From Solirubrobacterales bacterium (lineage in GTDB: Bacteria > Actinomycetota > Thermoleophilia > Solirubrobacterales > 70-9), in contig JAUQWL010000190.1 of NCBI GenBank assembly GCA_030835185.1, positions 1 to 28,145 of the forward strand: 28,145 bases of DNA, given 5' to 3'. The translations under genes and the position numbers were made by a program. Positions 1 through 7,060 of the stretch are shown here, piece by piece. The first letter of the stretch is position 1, and every line of letters starts with the position of its first letter. The notes beneath the pieces were generated by a model, which saw nothing but the letters and a program-made list of their open reading frames with translations, did no database searches and was not told the origin of the DNA.

Positions 1-642
1 CAGTCCGGAGGGGGTCTGTCCGGTCTTCTCCAGCACGTACAGGTGACGGGTCCGGCTCGACGGAAACGGGATCACAGCGTGGATCCGTTCCAGCCTCATC
101 GCCACCTGCCCCTCGATCGCAGCAAGGTTCCGCTCGTCCGCGGGGTCACGGGTGCCTTTCCAGGCGACCAATACCCCGCCTTCCCTGAGCAGCGGCGAGG
201 CGAGCTCAGCCAGCACCGACAGAGAAGCGACGGCCCGGGCGGTCGCTACGTCGTAGGTCTCGCGGCCCTCGGACGACGCCAGATCCTCTGAGCGGATCTT
301 GATGGCCCGGACGTTGTCCAGGCCCAGTTCGTCTGCGACGCGGCGGATGAACTCGACCTTGCGTCCGACCGAGTCAATCAGATCGAACTCGCTCTCTGGC
401 CTGGCGCTCGCCAGTGGAATACCCGGGAAGCCCGCTCCAGAGCCGATATCGACGACGCGGTCGGGCTTTTCGAGTTGCTCGACGATGGTGCCCGTGAGGC
501 TGTCCAGGAGGTGAACCTCGAAGGCCCGTTCCGGATCGGTAACAGAACTGAGAGAGGCCGGATCGGCCTGGAGGAGGTCGAGCATCGGCAGGAGGCGCGC
601 GACCTGGTCGGAGTCCGGCGTGAAGCTGAGCGGTTGACTCAA
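1..642 (-). CDS. rsmG: 16S rRNA (guanine527-N7)-methyltransferase RsmG, 3' end cut by window edge
   Basis: RsmG (GidB) methylates N7 of G527 in the 530 loop of 16S rRNA using S-adenosylmethionine. The minus strand translates without a stop to the window edge, giving 214 visible codons. The SAM-binding motif I, DIGSGAGFPGIPLA, lies at about residues 65-78. It is followed by the family block ARAVASLSVLAELASPLL and then VAWKG. The visible end (RHLYVLEKTGQTPSG) is close to the usual C-terminus, so only a few residues should be missing. The start I chose is TTG at 642-640, which overlaps the jag stop as TTGA and implies translational coupling. An in-frame ATG about 20 codons further in is the alternative, but it would clip the N-terminal helix. 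The gene is last in the rpmH-rnpA-yidD-yidC-jag-rsmG series. In Mycobacterium and Streptomyces loss of this gene gives low-level streptomycin resistance. Family assignment is secure; the start is less so. Confidence 0.93.
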   Translation of the reverse strand, partial: MSQPLSFTPDSDQVARLLPMLDLLQADPASLSSVTDPERAFEVHLLDSLTGTIVEQLEKPDRVVDIGSGAGFPGIPLASARPESEFDLIDSVGRKVEFIRRVADELGLDNVRAIKIRSEDLASSEGRETYDVATARAVASLSVLAELASPLLREGGVLVAWKGTRDPADERNLAAIEGQVAMRLERIHAVIPFPSSRTRHLYVLEKTGQTPSGL

Positions 643-1118
643 CCTGCCAGCAGCGGCGCGACCACGACCCGTCGCTGGGGATCGTCGCCGGCACTATAGG
701 TCTCTACCTCGGTGCGCTCCTTGAGGTACTCGTGGACCACCCGACGCTCCCGTGCGGGCATCGGGTCCAGTTCGACCTCGTCGCCGGTGGAAATCGCCTT
801 CTCAGCCGCCCTTTCAGCCCGTTCGGTGATTACCGCTTCGCGCTTTTCACGATATCCGGCGGCGTCGAGGACCACCCGTTTGCGATCGCGAACCCCCTGG
901 AATGCGGCCTGAAAGCAGATCAACTGAAGAGCGTCGATCGTCTGACCGCGCCGGCCGATCAAAAGGCCGTAGTCGTCGTCACCTTCCACCGTGGCGGTGA
1001 TGACCTGGTCGTCCTCTTCGATCTCAACCGAACCCTGGAGCTCGAGCTGATCGAGAACACGCTCGACCACTGCCCTGATTCTTTCTGTGGGCTCAGACGG
1101 CCACTCGTTCGATTCCAT
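639..1118 (-). CDS. jag: Jag/KhpB single-stranded nucleic-acid-binding protein (KH + R3H)
   Basis: This 159-residue protein has a KH domain at about residues 30-90 with its GxxG loop GRRG at 55-58. It is followed by an R3H domain at about 95-157, seen as ELDPMPARERRVVHEYL and a closing VVVAP. It lacks the separate N-terminal Jag-N domain of Firmicute SpoIIIJ-associated proteins; short forms of this kind are common in actinobacteria. KhpB proteins bind RNA and in Gram-positives form a complex with KhpA that affects cell elongation and division. The RNA targets here are unknown. The ATG at 1118 is 19 bases after the yidC stop, and the 3' end overlaps rsmG by four bases, so the gene sits inside one operon. 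I see no strong ribosome binding site before the ATG, so coupling from yidC is likely (inference). Confidence 0.93.
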   Translation of the reverse strand: MESNEWPSEPTERIRAVVERVLDQLELQGSVEIEEDDQVITATVEGDDDYGLLIGRRGQTIDALQLICFQAAFQGVRDRKRVVLDAAGYREKREAVITERAERAAEKAISTGDEVELDPMPARERRVVHEYLKERTEVETYSAGDDPQRRVVVAPLLAG

Positions 1119-1137
1119 GTATTCCAGTCTACGTCGC

Positions 1138-1944
1138 CTACCGTCGGCGCTTCTTCTTGCGTGGAGGCGGGGGAGGAGGGGTCTTGACGGCCGCCGCCAC
1201 CTGCGGGTCGAGTTGCGGGGGCGGGGGTATCACTTTGTTGACCACCGCCTGCTGACCGATCGTCCAGAAGTTGGTCGTGATCCAGTAAAGAATGAGTCCG
1301 GCCGGGAATCCGATGATGAAGGGGATGAAGATGAACGGCAGGGCCATCATCAGAATCCGCTGATTGCGGTCGGCCGTGGTCGCCATGATCAGTCCGGAAA
1401 CCAGCTGGGTGGCGACATAGAGCACTATCAGGATGATCAGCACCCCGCCGACCGCCTTGCCGGTCAGGTCCGGGATGAAGAGAAAGCTCTCACCAAAGCC
1501 GCCGAGTTGACCGGTGGCGGTATTCAGCACCTCTCCACACGGTTTCGCGGTCTGATTACACATGTCCTCCCTGAGCGGCCCCCTCAACGTGTAGAAGAGG
1601 GTGATGAAGATCGGCATCTGCGCCAGAAGCGGGATGCAGGAGGCAAGGGGGTTGATCTTGTTCTCCTGGTAGAACTTCATCATCTCCTGAGAGAGGCGCT
1701 GGCGATCGTTCTTGTACTTCGCCTGGAGTTCCTTGATCTGTGGCTGGAAGGCCTGCAACGCGCGCATGCTCTTCAGCTGCTTGTAGGTGAGGGGGATGAG
1801 CAGCGTCCGGGTGGCGATCGTCAGGAGAATGATCGCGCCGCCCCAGCTGAGACCCCAGTCGTGAAATGCCTGGAGGACGGCATCCGCGATGTTGATCAGA
1901 GGCTGAAGGATGTTGGCGATAACTGTCAGGCCGATTGGGATCAA
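1138..1944 (-). CDS. yidC: Membrane protein insertase YidC (Oxa1 family), short Gram-positive type
   Basis: YidC inserts proteins into the cytoplasmic membrane, alone or with SecYEG. The protein is 268 residues and lacks the large periplasmic domain of Gram-negative YidC. It has the Oxa1 core: membrane segments near residues 30-52, 103-122, 165-185 and a paired hydrophobic stretch at 196-226. The positively charged groove residue Arg46 lies in LLTIATRTLLIPLT. A charged amphipathic loop at 54-95 matches the cytoplasmic hairpin. The tail ends in proline runs and KKKRRR, the basic extension thought to help ribosome contact in YidC homologues. Two cysteines (129 and 136) lie in the outer loop after the second segment and could form a disulfide (inference). 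The start is TTG at 1944-1942, overlapping the yidD stop as TTGA, with GGAGA about 12 bases upstream inside yidD. Confidence 0.95.
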   Translation of the reverse strand: MIPIGLTVIANILQPLINIADAVLQAFHDWGLSWGGAIILLTIATRTLLIPLTYKQLKSMRALQAFQPQIKELQAKYKNDRQRLSQEMMKFYQENKINPLASCIPLLAQMPIFITLFYTLRGPLREDMCNQTAKPCGEVLNTATGQLGGFGESFLFIPDLTGKAVGGVLIILIVLYVATQLVSGLIMATTADRNQRILMMALPFIFIPFIIGFPAGLILYWITTNFWTIGQQAVVNKVIPPPPQLDPQVAAAVKTPPPPPPRKKKRRR

Positions 1945-2216
1945 CGCGGTTTCGATTCTCCGTGGTAGTCAGCCGGGTCCATTGGCCCGACCCTGAAAGT
2001 GAAGTCTTCGCGTACGGGGTCGAAACCGCCGTGGCTGAAGGGATTGCAGCGCAGGATTCGCCAGCAGGCGAGAACTGTACCCCGTATGACCCCGAAGCGC
2101 TCGACTGCCTCGACGGCGTAGGTCGAACAGGTCGGCTCGTACTTGCAACGGCGGGGTAGCGCCGGTGAGATCCAGCGCTGATACAAGCGGACCGGTGCGG
2201 TTGCCAGGCGTTTCAC
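1941..2216 (-). CDS. yidD: Membrane protein insertion efficiency factor YidD
   Basis: The 91-residue protein carries the YidD signature: YQRWISPALPRRCKYEPTCSTYAVEA near the N-terminus, then GTVLACWRILRCNPFSHGGFDPV. The conserved cysteines of the CKYEPTCS and LRCNPF motifs are present. YidD is a small membrane-associated protein that in E. coli is needed for efficient YidC-dependent insertion; its mechanism is not settled. The start is GTG at 2216-2214, overlapping the rnpA stop as GTGA, and the stop overlaps the TTG of yidC. The gene is therefore locked between rnpA and yidC by four-base overlaps on both sides. The length is usual for the family. Confidence 0.95.
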   Translation of the reverse strand: MKRLATAPVRLYQRWISPALPRRCKYEPTCSTYAVEAVERFGVIRGTVLACWRILRCNPFSHGGFDPVREDFTFRVGPMDPADYHGESKPR

Positions 2217-2605
2217 GTGGAACGCTCGGAAGAGGAGGTCTCAACCTCACCCGTGACCTCTTCGACGCATTCGATCGCACCGGCGAGTCCGCGCTCTTCG
2301 ATCGCCTTCCCTACCGAGGTGCGGGCCACCAGGACAAAGTCCTGGTCCACTGCCTCTCGATCGACGGTTGCCCAGAATGCCTCTTTGAGCACCCGCTTGA
2401 TGCGGTTGCGGGTCACCGCGTCCCCGAGTTTCTTCGAGACGGTAACACCGAGACGTGGCTCCCCGGGCTCGTCCGCAGGCCTGTTGAAGCGGTAGAGAAC
2501 AAGGAAACGGGTCGCCTTCGAAGAACCTTCTCGATAGACGCGTCTGAAGTCTCCGCTACGTGAGAGACGGCGGCGTCTGGGAGAACCAGAGCCGGAACGC
2601 GCCAT
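2213..2605 (-). CDS. rnpA: Ribonuclease P protein component
   Basis: RnpA is the protein subunit that helps the catalytic RNA of RNase P cut 5' leaders from pre-tRNAs. From ATG 2605 the product is 130 residues, slightly longer than the usual ~115-120. It opens with RRRRLSRSGDFRRVYREG, the conserved N-terminal substrate-contact region. The family signature follows: RLGVTVSKKLGDAVTRNRIKRVLKEAF, with the RNR motif (TRNRIKR). The C-terminal 30 residues are acidic and Ser/Thr-rich. The ATG lies two bases after the rpmH stop, so translation is probably coupled to rpmH. The same frame stays open upstream through the whole of rpmH to an ATG at 2791, which recalls the nested rnpA/rpmH of Thermus. I keep the short start because the family homology begins there and the likely promoter lies downstream of 2791. 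Confidence 0.92.
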   Translation of the reverse strand: MARSGSGSPRRRRLSRSGDFRRVYREGSSKATRFLVLYRFNRPADEPGEPRLGVTVSKKLGDAVTRNRIKRVLKEAFWATVDREAVDQDFVLVARTSVGKAIEERGLAGAIECVEEVTGEVETSSSERST

Positions 2606-2607
2606 GC

Positions 2608-2742
2608 TCAGACTGCGAGGCGCTTGCGGCCCTTGCGACGCCGGCGACGAATCACGTCGCGTCCGCCTTTGGTGCTCATTCGGGCGCGAAAACCGTGAGT
2701 CTTTGCCCGCTTGCGTTTCTTTGGCTGGTAAGTGCGCTTCAT
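2608..2742 (-). CDS. rpmH: 50S ribosomal protein L34
   Basis: This 44-residue, very basic protein starts MKRTYQPKKRKRAKTHGFRA and continues RMSTKGGRDVIRRRRRKGR, matching L34 end to end. L34 is a small protein of the large subunit that threads into 23S rRNA. The ATG at 2742-2740 is certain from homology. There is no Shine-Dalgarno-like sequence directly upstream (the preceding bases are CCGGCTCCC). A TATACT hexamer ends only 11 bases before the ATG, which would give an almost leaderless mRNA. The gene is first of the leftward rpmH-rnpA-yidD-yidC-jag-rsmG series and diverges from dnaA, the standard arrangement at bacterial origins. Confidence 0.97.
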   Translation of the reverse strand: MKRTYQPKKRKRAKTHGFRARMSTKGGRDVIRRRRRKGRKRLAV

Positions 2743-2881
2743 GGGAGCCGGTAAGTATAGGGAGCCGGGCGCAGTCCTGTTCGTCCCACAACTTTTCTCC
2801 GCGATTTGCGGGGCCACCTCCCGGTAGCGCACGACTCGGATGTATGGTCGGCGCTTCCGTCCCCCAAGCGCGAAACAGACC
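2743..2881. other. Divergent rpmH/dnaA spacer
   Basis: These 139 bases separate the two divergent origin operons and must hold the promoters of both. Apart from the TATACT near rpmH I find no convincing -35/-10 pair for dnaA. The best candidate is a weak TATGGT at 2843-2848 without a matching -35. No DnaA box close to consensus is visible; CGTCCCACA near 2783-2791 is only a weak resemblance. Confidence 0.6.
2754..2759 (-). promoter_or_regulatory. -10 element of the rpmH-rnpA operon promoter
   Basis: On the minus strand the hexamer TATACT (one mismatch from TATAAT) lies 11 bases before the rpmH ATG. An upstream CGAACA with an 18-base spacer is a poor -35 match (3 of 6). Initiation six or seven bases past the hexamer would leave a 5' leader of only about 4-5 bases. 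That fits the absence of a ribosome binding site before rpmH. Leaderless mRNAs are common in actinobacteria (established); the start site here is inferred. Confidence 0.5.
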
Positions 2882-4252
2882 ATGGCAAAGCCCGCACCGT
2901 CACTCCGAAGCAGTCCTGAATCTCCTGGTTCCTCAAGCCAGGAGGCGGTTGCCCAGCTCTGGAATCTGGTCAGGGATCAGCTCAGCGCGAGCCTCCCGGA
3001 ATCGACCTACCGAATGTGGCTGGCTCCGCTCAAACCGGCGACCAGACGCGGCAACACCCTTTTTCTCGAAGCGCCCGAGTCGATTCGCGCCTGGGCTGAA
3101 AAGCGTTACTCGGGCCTGATCCTCCACTCGATCTCCAAAGTCGAGTCGTCGATCACCGCGATCAGTTTCAGTGGGGTCAGCGAAACCGAGGCCCGGCGGG
3201 GACCCGCCAACCCCACCCCCGGACCGAATCCCACGCACCTGTTCGACCGGTTCGTGATCGGGCCCGGCAACCACCTCGCTCACGCAGCCGCTCTCGCCGT
3301 TGCCGAGGCCCCTTCCGAGGCTTACAACCCGCTCTTCATCCACGGTGCTCCAGGACTGGGCAAGACCCATCTGCTGGGCTCGATCGCCAACTACCTGTCA
3401 AAGAACGTGCCGGACCTCGAGGTCCGGTTCACCAATGCAGAAGCCTTCACTGCCGAGTTTGTGACCGCCCTCCGGGAAAACGGGACGGCGGCGTTCAAGC
3501 GGCGATACCGCAACATCGACGTACTGCTGATCGACGACATCCAGTTCATCGCCGGCAAACCTCGTACCGAAGAAGAATTCTTCCACACATTCAACGCCCT
3601 TTTCGAATCCGGAAGCCAGATAGTACTCTCGGCCGATCGCGTTCCGACAGAGATTTCGACACTCACCGACCGGCTCAGCGATCGCTTCGAATGGGGCCTT
3701 ACCGCGGAGGTTCAGTCCCCAAACCTCGCGACCCGGCTCACCGTGCTCCGTCACCTGGTGGCCGAAGCCGGTCTCGACGTCTCCGATCAGGATGCGTTGA
3801 CCCTCCTGGCCCGCAGAGTCGAGACGAACCTCAGACAACTCCACGGGGCACTGACCCGGGCGGTTGCCGAGGCCTCCCTTCATTCCTCGCCCCTCGACGC
3901 CGGTCTGATCTCGAAGATATTCCCCGAGCGCAGCCTCGACTCCGCTCACATCACTCCTGAAGAGATTCGTGAGCAGACAGCCTCTTACTTCGGAACGGAC
4001 GTCGAGACCCTCGAGTCCCCTCAACGCACGCGAACCGTCTCGACCGCGAGGAACGTCGCGATGTTCCTCACCCGTGAGATCACCGGACTCTCATACCCCC
4101 AGATCGGCATGCTTTACGGCAGTCGTGATCATTCCACCGTGATCAGTTCGATCAAGCGGGTTTCCGGCCAGCTGTCGGTCGACCCGACCACGACCACAGC
4201 TGTGGACTCCCTGCGCGCTACTCTCCACAGTCCGCGGAAAGAAACCCGTTGA
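2882..4252 (+). CDS. dnaA: Chromosomal replication initiator protein DnaA
   Basis: DnaA binds 9-bp boxes at oriC as an ATP-dependent filament and melts the origin. The product is 456 residues. Domain I lies at about 20-100 (AQLWNLVRDQL, then STYRMWLAPLKP). A short proline-rich domain II linker follows at about 105-120. The AAA+ domain III carries Walker A GAPGLGKTHL at 155-164, Walker B VLLIDDIQF near 215 and a sensor-like VLSADRVP. Domain IV ends with the box-recognition signature GLSYPQIGMLYGSRDHSTV at about 402-420. The ATG at 2882 lacks a good ribosome binding site, but domain I starts about 20 residues in, so it is a sensible start. An upstream in-frame ATG at 2840 is less likely. The gene diverges from rpmH and leads dnaN-recF-dciA-gyrB-gyrA. 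Its last 60 bases contain DnaA-box-like sites. Confidence 0.97.
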   Translation: MAKPAPSLRSSPESPGSSSQEAVAQLWNLVRDQLSASLPESTYRMWLAPLKPATRRGNTLFLEAPESIRAWAEKRYSGLILHSISKVESSITAISFSGVSETEARRGPANPTPGPNPTHLFDRFVIGPGNHLAHAAALAVAEAPSEAYNPLFIHGAPGLGKTHLLGSIANYLSKNVPDLEVRFTNAEAFTAEFVTALRENGTAAFKRRYRNIDVLLIDDIQFIAGKPRTEEEFFHTFNALFESGSQIVLSADRVPTEISTLTDRLSDRFEWGLTAEVQSPNLATRLTVLRHLVAEAGLDVSDQDALTLLARRVETNLRQLHGALTRAVAEASLHSSPLDAGLISKIFPERSLDSAHITPEEIREQTASYFGTDVETLESPQRTRTVSTARNVAMFLTREITGLSYPQIGMLYGSRDHSTVISSIKRVSGQLSVDPTTTTAVDSLRATLHSPRKETR

Positions 4253-4379
4253 GACGCCGGGGCAGTTGCGACAATCAACTCGTCTCCACAGGCAGGCTGT
4301 CCGCAAACCCCCTGACAGAGCCATGGCCTGCCGGAACTCAGACTTTCAACAGGCTTATCAATTCAATTACCGTTACTGA
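4194..4379. other. oriC: Candidate replication origin (oriC) in the dnaA 3' end and dnaA-dnaN spacer
   Basis: Three sites sharing the TCCACA core of DnaA boxes cluster here: GAGTCCACA on the minus strand at 4209-4201, CTCTCCACA at 4221-4229 and GTCTCCACA at 4282-4290. The first lies next to a perfect 12-base palindrome, CCACAGCTGTGG, at 4194-4205. An AT-richer tract (TTATCAATTCAATTACCGTT and onward) runs from about 4340 into the start of dnaN and could be an unwinding element. The true spacer is only 127 bases, much shorter than the dnaA-dnaN origins of Streptomyces or Mycobacterium. The first three positions of each site depart from the actinobacterial TTGTCCACA form. Position between dnaA and dnaN, box clustering and AT content support an origin; the extent is inferred. 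Confidence 0.5.
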
Positions 4380-5492
4380 ATGAAATTCTCGATCAACAAC
4401 CAGGAGCTGTCTGCAAAGCTCGCCCTCACGGCCAGGACCGTCTCCAGTGCCGGGGTCAATCCTGCTCTCGGTGGAATCCTGGTGGAAGCTGAGGAGGGGC
4501 GACTTTCGTTCAGCTCCACCGATGGCAACATGAGCCTTCGGGTTCCGGTGCATGTCGAAGGCTCGATCGAGGGTGACGGCAGAGTCCTGCTCCCGGGACG
4601 TCTTTTCTCCGACATCTCACGATCGCTCGGATCGGGCAGGTCCGAACTCGAATACCGCCAGAGCGAACGGGATGTATCAATCCATTCGGGCAGCTCGAAC
4701 ATTCATATCCGGGCGCTCAACAGCGACGACTTCCCCCCTCTCCCCAAGGCCGGCGGCGAGAGGATCCGGCTCTCGCGCGACTCATTGATCGAGTCGATCG
4801 ATCTCGTCGCCCGCGCTGCATCGAAAGACGACATGCGTCCCGTCCTGACCAGCGTCCAGGTGCTGGCCTCGGACAACCGGCTGACCATGGTCGCCACGGA
4901 CTCCTACAGACTGGCCGTCAGGGAAACTGCACTCAAGGAACCGGTTCCGGTAGAGGTCGACAGGAACATCCCGGCTCAGGCGCTGAAGGAACTGTCCAGG
5001 CTTCTGGCTTCAGGTGATTCGGAAGGAGTCAACCTGACGATCACCGATCGTGAAGTGATCTTCGACGTAGACGGGGCAGTGCTTTCCACGACCACGGTGG
5101 ACGGCCAGTTCCCGAGCTACCAGCAGCTCTTCCCCGAGACCTACGAGCACGATGTGCGGCTGCCCCGCACCGAGTTACTCGAATCGGTCAAGCGTGTCAG
5201 CCAGATGGCTCAGAAGAACCGGCCCCTGAAGATATCGCTCACCCCGGGGGAGATCACCATCTCCGCCGAGACGCCCGATCTCGGCGACGCGGAAGAGAAG
5301 TTGCCGGCTGCTTTCGAAGGTGAGGAGCTGAGTATCGGCTTCAACCACGAATTCTTCAGGGATGGGATCGAGGCGATTCAGGGTGACGAGATCATGTTGC
5401 GTCTGATCTCGCCCCTGAGACCCGGACTGCTGCAGCCGGTGGACGGTGATGATTTCCGCTACCTCGTAATGCCGATCCGCCTCAACGAGTAA
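4380..5492 (+). CDS. dnaN: DNA polymerase III beta subunit (sliding clamp)
   Basis: The beta clamp is a dimeric ring that tethers DNA polymerase III and other repair and replication proteins to DNA. The 370-residue product is full length for the family and begins MKFSINNQELSAKLALTARTV. The three repeated clamp folds can be followed: ILVEAEEGRLSFSSTDGNMS in domain 1, MVATDSYRLAVRE in domain 2, and the C-terminal PLRPGLLQPVDGDDFRYLVMPIRL with the conserved closing P-M-R-L that lines the partner pocket. The ATG at 4380 lies in AT-rich sequence without a clear ribosome binding site. recF follows after four bases, so dnaN and recF are probably co-translated. Confidence 0.97.
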   Translation: MKFSINNQELSAKLALTARTVSSAGVNPALGGILVEAEEGRLSFSSTDGNMSLRVPVHVEGSIEGDGRVLLPGRLFSDISRSLGSGRSELEYRQSERDVSIHSGSSNIHIRALNSDDFPPLPKAGGERIRLSRDSLIESIDLVARAASKDDMRPVLTSVQVLASDNRLTMVATDSYRLAVRETALKEPVPVEVDRNIPAQALKELSRLLASGDSEGVNLTITDREVIFDVDGAVLSTTTVDGQFPSYQQLFPETYEHDVRLPRTELLESVKRVSQMAQKNRPLKISLTPGEITISAETPDLGDAEEKLPAAFEGEELSIGFNHEFFRDGIEAIQGDEIMLRLISPLRPGLLQPVDGDDFRYLVMPIRLNE

Positions 5493-5496
5493 CCCG

Positions 5497-6723
5497 ATGC
5501 TGGTCACCTCGGTTGCGGCTGACCGGATCCGGTCGCTCGACGGGGTACGGCTCGACCTGGACACCGGGGTCACCGCCATCGTCGGGCCGAACGGCACCGG
5601 CAAGACGAACCTGCTCGAGGCAACCTACTTCGGTCTGACAGGGCGCTCCTTTCGAACGGCCGACCGGCGGGATCTGATCCCGTTTGCGGGTACGTGGGCA
5701 CGCTGTCGGGTCGGAGTGCGATCCGCTGAGGGTGTCGAGCACGAGTTCATGTCTTCGGTGAGCCGCGGTCAAGGAAACCGGTTCAATCTCGACGGAGCGG
5801 CGATCGACCGTGCGGAAGCGATCGACCGCCGTCCTATGGTCACCGTTTTTTCTCCCGACCGGCTCGATATCGTGAAAGGCCCGCCGGCCATCAGGAGGTC
5901 ACACCTGGACTCCTGGATTGCCGCCCGTTGGCCGAGGCGGGCCGGTACGAGAGCTGCTTTCGGTCGCGCCCTCGCCCAACGCAATGCACTCATCGCCCGG
6001 ATCGCGGGCGGTCATGGCGACCGCTCTCAACTGTCACCCTGGAACCGGCAGGTTGCCACTACCGGTGCCGAGTTGACCAATTCGCGAAATGAGGCTGTCC
6101 GGGAGTTGTCGGCGCCTTACGAAAAGGCCGGCTCGGAGTTGGGTCTGGTCGGGGTCAACGTGCTGTCGTACCGCCCCGGTTCAACTGGTGACCGGGATGA
6201 ACTCGAGAGAGGCCTGGAGGAAAGACTCGAAGCCGACCTGAGGCTCGGGCGAACGACCTGGGGCCCCCACCACGACGAATTGAGACTGGAGCTCGACGGT
6301 CGGCAGCTGCGCCGCTTCGGTTCGCAGGGGCAGCAACGACTCGGCCTCCTGGCGCTCTTCTTTGCCGAACGTGACGCCTTGCTCTCCGGGGGATCCGCAC
6401 CGCCCCTGATGCTTCTTGATGACGTGATGAGCGAACTTGACGGAGAGCGTCGCAACCTTCTCGTGGACCGTCTGCTCGAGGGCGGTCAAAGTGTGATCAC
6501 CGCCGCCGAAAGCAACCTGGTCCCGGCCAGGGAGGATGTGAAAGAACTCCGTGTCCTGGACCTGATCTCCATCAAAGGGAAGGGGCGGGCATTGCCCGCA
6601 GAAAACTGCTCACGCGCGGTCGATCCACCTGACGGCCTGCCGGGCGAACCGGATCGTGACGAGACGGCGGGCCTGGGGACCGGGTCCGTCGGGACCGAAG
6701 GCCGGGACAGCGTTGAGGGATAG
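5497..6723 (+). CDS. recF: DNA replication and repair protein RecF
   Basis: RecF is an SMC-like ABC ATPase that, with RecO and RecR, loads RecA at single-strand gaps. The Walker A motif GPNGTGKT is at residues 30-37, the ABC signature FGSQGQQR at 274-281, and Walker B LMLLDDVMSELD at 304-315. The family block FSPDRLDIVKGPPAIRR lies near 118-134. Homology fades after about residue 360. The remaining ~48 residues, rich in Asp, Gly, Glu and Pro, look disordered and make the protein longer (408) than the usual 360-380. The start ATG is four bases after the dnaN stop. The 3' end overlaps the probable start of dciA. The gnd gene found between dnaN and recF in mycobacteria is absent. Confidence 0.95.
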   Translation: MLVTSVAADRIRSLDGVRLDLDTGVTAIVGPNGTGKTNLLEATYFGLTGRSFRTADRRDLIPFAGTWARCRVGVRSAEGVEHEFMSSVSRGQGNRFNLDGAAIDRAEAIDRRPMVTVFSPDRLDIVKGPPAIRRSHLDSWIAARWPRRAGTRAAFGRALAQRNALIARIAGGHGDRSQLSPWNRQVATTGAELTNSRNEAVRELSAPYEKAGSELGLVGVNVLSYRPGSTGDRDELERGLEERLEADLRLGRTTWGPHHDELRLELDGRQLRRFGSQGQQRLGLLALFFAERDALLSGGSAPPLMLLDDVMSELDGERRNLLVDRLLEGGQSVITAAESNLVPAREDVKELRVLDLISIKGKGRALPAENCSRAVDPPDGLPGEPDRDETAGLGTGSVGTEGRDSVEG

Positions 6724-7021
6724 ACGCGGCCGGACGGCCCGCCCACAGCCGGCATCCCGGGCGATCGACAGGTTCAAACGAATGATTTCCCCCGAGACGG
6801 CCCTGGCTCTGGCCCAGGCTGCCTGGCCCGAGGCGGTGGGGGAGAGGATCGCCGCCGTGACGGAAGTGGCAGAAGAAGTTGAGGGAACGCTGTACGTCGA
6901 ATGCTCCGGGGCGGTCTGGAGTCAGGAACTGACCTTGATGGAGCCGCGACTTCGCGAAATTCTGGATGCCGCGATGGACGGATCGGGACCTGCCGAGATC
7001 CGTTTTCGCGCGGTTTCTTGA
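6713..7021 (+). CDS. DciA/DUF721-family protein
   Basis: A small protein in the recF-gyrB interval has the DUF721 pattern: AQAAWPEAVGERIAAVTEVAEEVEGTLYVEC, then VWSQELTLMEPRLREIL and a closing IRFR. The conserved W-x-x-x-V-G and W-x-x-E-L elements are visible. DciA proteins are the ancestral loaders or operators of the replicative helicase DnaB, and this position next to recF and gyrB is usual in actinobacteria. The start is uncertain. TTG at 6713 overlaps the recF end by 11 bases and gives 102 residues. GTG at 6656 would add 19 residues inside recF. ATG 6782 would remove conserved helix residues. I favour TTG 6713. A short hairpin with a T run follows at 7061. Confidence 0.82.
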   Translation: MRDRRGRTARPQPASRAIDRFKRMISPETALALAQAAWPEAVGERIAAVTEVAEEVEGTLYVECSGAVWSQELTLMEPRLREILDAAMDGSGPAEIRFRAVS

Positions 7022-7060
7022 TCCGGATTGCATCAGTTCCTTGACAAGAGAGTGAAAAAT

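Noticed and set aside
1532..1540. CTCTCCACA within yidC as a DnaA box
   Set aside because: Isolated, inside conserved coding sequence, and with the same weak first three bases; no cluster or AT-rich element nearby.
2604..3119. Long plus-strand open frame across rpmH and the dnaA start
   Set aside because: It lies antisense to rpmH and out of frame with dnaA, both certain genes, and its protein has no recognisable motif; it is a GC-rich shadow frame.
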